Part shown: positions 58,331 through 64,000 of the stretch, one piece after another | How positions within the stretch are numbered: position 1 is the first letter of the stretch | How the letters are laid out: each line of letters starts with the position of its first letter | Assembly (NCBI RefSeq): GCF_029784165.1 | Contig: NC_073695.1 | Span: 249,376,089-249,440,088, forward strand | DNA length: 64,000 nt | Direction of reading: 5' to 3' | Source: Wyeomyia smithii | Lineage: Eukaryota; Arthropoda; Insecta; Diptera; Culicidae | Notes under the pieces: generated by a model | The model's input: the letters and a program-made list of their open reading frames with translations, nothing else | What the model was told of the DNA's origin: nothing | Database searches by the model: none | Translations under genes and position numbers: made by a program

Positions 58331-60680
58331 GAGATTTTTCTGTATATCATTCATACTTAAATTCAAAGCACCTTAAAGATATCTTACTAGGGGTAAGACA
58401 ACTTTATTTTCAAAAGAAATATTCCGATAATATTATACTATATTGGGGGATATATTTTGATATTTATCGTTTATCTGTTACATTCATATCACTCCGACAG
58501 ACTCCGACAATAATGTGCCGTCAAAGGGCTGTGAAATGGGTAGAAGCGTGCCTGAAGATTATATCGAATATTGGAAATATTTCGCAACATATCAACAGTG
58601 TCTTACCCCTAGATGTCTTAGGTACTTAGATTAACTTAATATTATTCCTAGATATTCAATTTTACTGAGTAATTTTGACGTTACTCACCTTTCGATTTTT
58701 TAAAAGACACAATAAGATAAAATAATTTCGAAACCTGGAGAGAAATCGGTTTTTCGTTTATACACTCGCAAAATAGTTAGGTAACTGTGGGGGAAATCGC
58801 TAATCAAAAAGTTCTCTTACAAGAGAGTATTTTTGAAGTATTTAGGTATATTATTTTTTTATTTATAGGAAATGTGAAAACAAATACATATTCCACTGAC
58901 TTTTTTCAATTCAAGCAGCAGAACTATCAAAACATAGATTTCAAAATTTACCAACTGTTAATTATTTTAAGACAACACTGCCATCAATCAATCATGACAC
59001 AGGGATGCCAGGTCATTTTTTAAATGTTTTCACACCTCACGAAAAAATGTCTTCACGCATAGACCATTTTACGAACAGACAGGTGTTACGGATCCTGTTG
59101 ATGATGATGTTGCTTTTTTGTACGCTATGTCAGCGGCTCCGAGTTTTGTGTCAAAGTTTCATTCATGGACTGAGTTCAGAAACGTCTAGTAAAATGGTCT
59201 ATAAGAAATCGTGAGCATGGTCCCTAATAAAAGTTGGCCAAAATTCCAGTGAACACATCAAATCTGGTGCGGTAAATAAACCACTGTTTGGCTACACGAG
59301 CTCTAATGTCTTCACATTTGGCATCACTGTCGTATTTACGTATTTCCCGGGGGCCGTCATTTGTTTACATTAATTAGGGGAGATTAACCCTCTATTGTGA
59401 TGTTGGAAATTCTAGAATATTATTGAATTAAATTAACTTTAAATTAAGATTTGCATACGGTAATGACAAAAATATTACCGGTATCCGAACCGACACCAAC
59501 GACGATTGCTGTTGCGATCAACTGGAAATCTTAAATGCCAATCTATTAGTAAGAATTACATGTGATACAAGCTGTACTATTCACCTGTGTGTTGAAACTT
59601 CTCCTTTACTCCATGCAAAATGCATGTACTATCACAGGACGGAATAATGCACTTTATCTTTCACAACATCACACGGTAAGTGTTACAATAACGGTATACC
59701 TATTTTATAAAATCGCAACAAAATAAGCGAAAGAACCCGAAATATAAATAAACAAACTCGAAACTACAAAAATGTAACCACGGTTACCAGTCTCCCCTAC
59801 TCGTGATTGCGCGTGAAAAGAAACGTCAAGGAGCTATTGGTTGGTTCAGCATGGCGGCGGTTCTTGTTACGTTCGCTTTATATGTAATCTGACAGCCACT
59901 TCTAGCTCCTGGTATTTCCTGGAGGCCAACAGCAGAAAAGTCACTTTGTGCGCTACATATCAGTTAGTAAAAATTAAATAAAAAGGTAATTTTACAATTT
60001 ACAAATCAATGAAAACTATAAACACTATATATTTAGACCTGCGGACTGAATCGCAGCGAGCCAAAACAACTGTCAAACGTGCGAGCCAAAATGAACATAG
60101 TGAAAAATTTGTATGAAACGAATAACAAGAATATAAAAAACAGCGATGCCAGTGCTGCTGCCATTCACTACGCAGGTCAATATATATATTGTCTATAATG
60201 AAAACCCGTAGAGATTTAAGAAAAATACGCAGTGCCTACTGAAAGGTCAGTCATTGATTAGTGTGAAAAAAAAAAGTTTTTTTTTTTTTCAAATTTTAAA
60301 CCCTTATTAGTCAGTGATTACACAACACAACAGCACAACAGCAAGGAATTTTCGAGGCTATTCGTGACAATGGATGAAATTTCGGCCCACCACAACGCTT
60401 CTGAGTCCAATTGACAGTAGGCAGGTTCCTGGTGAAAGTCGTCCAAAGCCACGCGTTTTTTTTTTCGTATTTAAATTTTTTTTTCTAAGTCTCGCCTTCT
60501 GTCTCTGTTCATTTTTCGCATCCTACTACAACTACTTTACTTAACTTGAAATGTAAGTCATGAAACCCAAAATGTCATTAGTTCCATGGTGAAACATGGT
60601 AAAACAATCAATGAACAATATTTTTGAACTTGTGTAGATCGATCGGACGTTTTAGTCAAAACAACGTAACGTTCGCACAC
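58331..60680. other. Intergenic, no recognised gene
   Basis: Apart from a short fragment near 59004 similar to the 54826 MITE end, I find no domain, TIR pair or tandem array. Poly-T and poly-A runs are common. Confidence 0.45.
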
Positions 60681-60688
60681 GTTTGCAT

Positions 60689-61247
60689 CTAAGACAAGAC
60701 GCGACAGCTGGCTTCTTATTTTCCTTTTCGTAACGGCCGTCATCCCCGTCGAAATATTTTTGAACGTTCCATACCGTTGATGCCAGAATGATTATTTTTA
60801 ACAACTTCTGCAGGTCAATGAAAATAAAACAAATTAAATTGCAATATATAGGCGAATAATACTTAATTTTTATTTATTATTTTATGTTTAATAAAGCAAA
60901 CTTCTACTATCAAATTTTTCTTCCTAAGTTTCTTGGTACTCAAATTTTTTCTTCCTAAGTTTCTTGGACTTCAACCGAAATAGTAAAAAACGATTAATCA
61001 ATGCATTTTTAAAGTTATAACAGTGAAATACATTACTCGGTAATATCATGAACCTTGCATACTTTTGCATCATTATTTATGAACAATTATAATAGCTAAA
61101 TTATGACTCTCCAGCATCACTGCTTTACAGTGAAAAGTAACCTCGTTGTATTTTCTACGTGACGATTGCGTTATCGGATTCAGCCAATCAGCAGCCGGTT
61201 CAAATTGGTTGCATGTAACGGTGACCAGCTGTCGCGTCTTGTCTTAG
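60689..61247. mobile_element. hAT-type MITE, 23-bp TIR and perfect 8-bp TSD
   Basis: The TIR starts CTAAGACAAGACGCGACAGC and runs 23 bp without mismatch at both ends. The TSD gtttgcat is at 60681-60688 and 61248-61255. No coding content. Confidence 0.93.
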
Positions 61248-61298
61248 GTTTGCATTAAAAATATGCACAAAAAATGCCTATTTTTCATGGGTTTACCT

Positions 61299-61464
61299 TA
61301 GGGAACCTATACATTAGAAAAATGACAAGACACTCACCGTTAGGGCAACTGTCAACATCAAAATGGATAACGGCAATGCAAAATGATACAACTCGCCCGT
61401 TTTGATGTTGACAGTTGCCTTAACGGTGAGTGTCTTGTCATTTCTCTAATGTATTGGTTCCCTA
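61299..61464. mobile_element. Small foldback MITE
   Basis: TAGGGAACC at the left is inverted at the right end. Arms of about 70 nt are nearly perfect (gacaagacactcaccgttag, caactgtcaacatcaaaa). Flanks gtttacct / atttacct give an 8-bp TSD with one mismatch. Parts of the arm (actcaccgtta.gg.aactgtca) recur near 2778-2800. Confidence 0.85.
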
Positions 61465-61660
61465 ATTTACCTTCACACGCACTCACGAAACTACCCATTA
61501 GACTGAGACACGATTATATGGAAAGAAGCGATGGTGTTATTTTTTCGCTCCCAAGTACTTTTCGTGTTCCTTATGGATCCTACAACAACTGTGTATATTT
61601 TCAGATCGATCGGTGAAACTATATTTTTACACCCGATTTTTAAAGTTTCCATACGATTTT

Positions 61661-61780
<120 letters not shown>

Positions 61781-61879
61781 ACTATATAAAAATGAAATTC
61801 CGTAACGCTTGATCTTATTGATATTATTCCCTCAGTCTCTGTGGTGTACAGTAATCATCATAATTTTGAATCGTTCTAA

Positions 61880-63960
61880 ATCAAAAATAATAAGCGGTGA
61901 CATGTAGGTTTTTTAACATTAAAATGTTCGCTGATGTTCAGGAAAGACTCCTAGTTAGTTATAAAAAAATAGTTATCTAATTACTAAAACTTGAGATATT
62001 ATTCACAAAACTACGTAAAACATGCAAAATTATGACTTTCTGTGCTAAATTTGCCTCTAAATCAAAATTCAAAGCGATGACATATGATTCTTTTTTCACT
62101 AAAATTTTTGTTAATGTTCAGGGAAGACATTTGAGGAAAAATAATTAGTATCTGATTACTAAAACTTGAGATATTATTCACAAAACTACGTAAAACATGC
62201 AAAATTATGACTTTTTATACTTAATTCGTCTCCAAATTAAAATTCAAAGCGATGACATGTGATTCTTTTTTCATTAAAATGTTCGTTGATGTTTAGGAAG
62301 GATATTTGAAAAAAAATCATAGGTATCTAGTTACTAAAACTTGAGATATTATTCACGAAACTACCGAAAACACGCAAAATTATGACTTTCTGTGCTAAAT
62401 TTGCCTCTAAATCAAAATTCAAAGCGTTGACATATAATATTTAACACTAAAATGTTTGTTAATGTTCAGGGAAGACATGTGAGAAAAAATAATTAGTATC
62501 TGATTACTAAAACTTGAGATTTTATTCACAAAACTACGTAAAACAAGCAAAAATATGCTGAATTTGCCTCTAAATCAAAATTTCAAGCGATGACATGTGA
62601 TTTTTTTTACATTTAAATGTTTATAAACGTTGAGAAAAGACATTTGAAGGAAAGTAACAAGTATCTGTTTACTAAAACTTGAGATTTTATTCACAAAACT
62701 ACGTAAAACTTGCAAAATTATGACTTTTTATGCTGAATTTGCCTCTAAAACAAAATTTAAAGCCATGACATGTGATTCTTTTTTCATTAAAACGTTTGTT
62801 AATGTTTGGGAAAGACATTTGAGGAAAAATAAATAGTGTATGATTACTAAAACTTGAGATATTATTCACAAAACTACGTGAAACATGCAACTTTATGAAT
62901 TTTTTGCTGAATTCGCCTCTAAATCAAAATTTCAAGCGATGACATGTGATTTTTTTTACAATAAAATGTTTGTAAACGTTTGGGAAAGACATTTGAAGGA
63001 AAGTAACAAGTATCTGTTTACTAAAACTTGAGAATTTATTTACAAAACTACGTAAAACAAGCAAAATTATAACTTTTTATGCTGAATTCGCCTCTAAATC
63101 TAATTTCAAAGCGATGACATGTGATTCTTTTTTCATTGAAATGTTATATGTAAGAAAAAAAAATTAGAATATGTAAGGGAAAAAAATTAGTATCTGATTA
63201 CTAAAACTTGAGATATTATTCACGAAACTACCGAAAACACGCAAAATTATGGCTTTCTGTGCTAAATTCGCCTCTAAATCAAAATTCAAAGCGTTGACAT
63301 ATGATTTTTTTCACTATAATGTTTGTTAACGTTCAGGAAAGACATTTGAGGAAAAATAAAATGTATATGATTACTAAAACTTGAGATATTATTCGCAAAA
63401 CTGCGTGAAACATGCAAAATTATGACTTTTTATGCTGGATTTGCCTCCAAATCAAAATTTAAAGCTATGACATGTGATTCTTTTTTCATTAAAATGTTTG
63501 TTTATGTTAAAATATAAAATGTATGTTTGAAGATGATTTTCTGTATACAGCACAACAATATTGCAGCCTTCTAATAGCGCTCTCGATTAACCAGATTAGT
63601 TGAGAAAATTCGTTATCGATATTGTTTTAGCACATTTTGCATGTTATAGGATAAGAACAACGATACACCGTGCCCCAGAGCTGAGTCGAGAAAAATTGCA
63701 GTTCGAAAAGATTCTCGACCTGATCGGGGATCGAACTCGATATCACAACCGTGTGGGAGCCAATCGACATCGCTAACCACAGAGCCACGAGGACCATATA
63801 CAGCATACAGAATACAGAAAATCACCAAAAAATATTTTTTTTAAATTTATACGTTTTTATACGATTACATGCGAAACTTTGACTTTTTATGCGCAATTCG
63901 CCTCTGAATCAAAATTCAATGATTTGTTTTTTTTTGCAATAAAATGTTCGTTGTTCTTTC
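61880..63960 (+). repeat. Satellite-like tandem array, about 175-bp unit
   Basis: Nine full units are marked by aaaacttgaga at about 61985, 62161, 62336, 62509, 62674, 62849, 63023, 63203 and 63376, spaced 165-180 bp. Each holds caaaactacg.aaaacatgca, gctgaatttgcctctaaatc, gcgatgacatgtgattcttt and gttaatgtt.ggaaagacat. A further partial unit follows at about 63850-63960 beyond a nested SINE. Directly left are the (AT)n tract and tatataaaaatg. Confidence 0.9.
63553..63796 (-). mobile_element. tRNA-derived SINE with 9-bp TSD
   Basis: Minus strand: A-box TGGCTCTGTGGTTAGCG (about 63787-63771) and B-box GAGTTCGATCCCC (about 63739-63727) in tRNA spacing, then a unique body to 63553. The direct repeat tatacagca lies at 63544-63552 and 63797-63805. 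It interrupts the 175-bp array. The tRNA-like head is not a functional tRNA gene, since the acceptor-stem partner is absent. Confidence 0.88.
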
Positions 63961-64000
63961 ATCTACAATTTTTTTTTGCAGAATAACCCATATCTCGAGC

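Noticed and set aside
63720..63796. tRNA gene
   Set aside because: A- and B-boxes are present but the 3' acceptor stem is missing and the unit has a SINE body and a 9-bp TSD.

Overview
This is eukaryotic, insect-type nuclear DNA: AT-rich, with short GT-AG introns inside sparse genes and most of the length made of transposon debris. The CLIP-domain serine protease homolog, the families of tRNA-derived SINEs, RTE-like LINEs and many TIR elements fit a mosquito, most likely a culicine with a large genome. No species is claimed, because nothing here can be compared with a database.

Six protein-coding genes can be read. (1) 473-1729 +, a CLIPA-type serine protease homolog whose catalytic Ser is Gly; its first exon lies outside the window. 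(2) 21878-22844 +, FRA10AC1 homolog, 4 exons. (3) 22874-23567 -, a five-finger C2H2 protein, tail-to-tail with FRA10AC1 with 29 bp between the stops. (4) 24720-28067 +, a large C2H2 protein of about 24 fingers, 5 exons. (5) 39900-41044 +, ZC4H2 homolog, 5 exons. (6) 44782-54483 -, a CD164/sialomucin-like membrane protein whose signal-peptide exon sits 9.1 kb from the mucin exons. That intron holds a Ty3/gypsy relic, several DNA elements and an RTE tail.

Layout. 1-1.9 kb: LINE relic and protease homolog. 2.5-21.7 kb: no host gene, but a series of DNA transposons, many with readable target-site duplications (TSDs), and several nested. 21.8-28.1 kb: compact gene island (FRA10AC1 and two zinc-finger genes). 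28.3-38.9 kb: RTE LINE copies, one interrupted by a tandem-monomer element and by a MITE at its tail, and itself sitting inside a tandem-repeat family. 39.9-41 kb: ZC4H2. 44.8-54.5 kb: CD164-like gene. 54.8-64 kb: further MITEs, SINEs, an (AT)n tract and a 175-bp satellite-like array.

The genes do not form a pathway; they are ordinary housekeeping, regulatory, immune and surface genes separated by repeats. The least ordinary content is in the mobile DNA. A pair of 2.4-2.5 kb elements carries about 760-bp monomers and Helentron/DINE-like ends. Two TIR families have 7-bp TSDs and similar ends (CAMAGATRAC). An insertion order can be read at 32-38.8 kb. I see no CRISPR array, prokaryotic-type system or obviously new multi-gene system.
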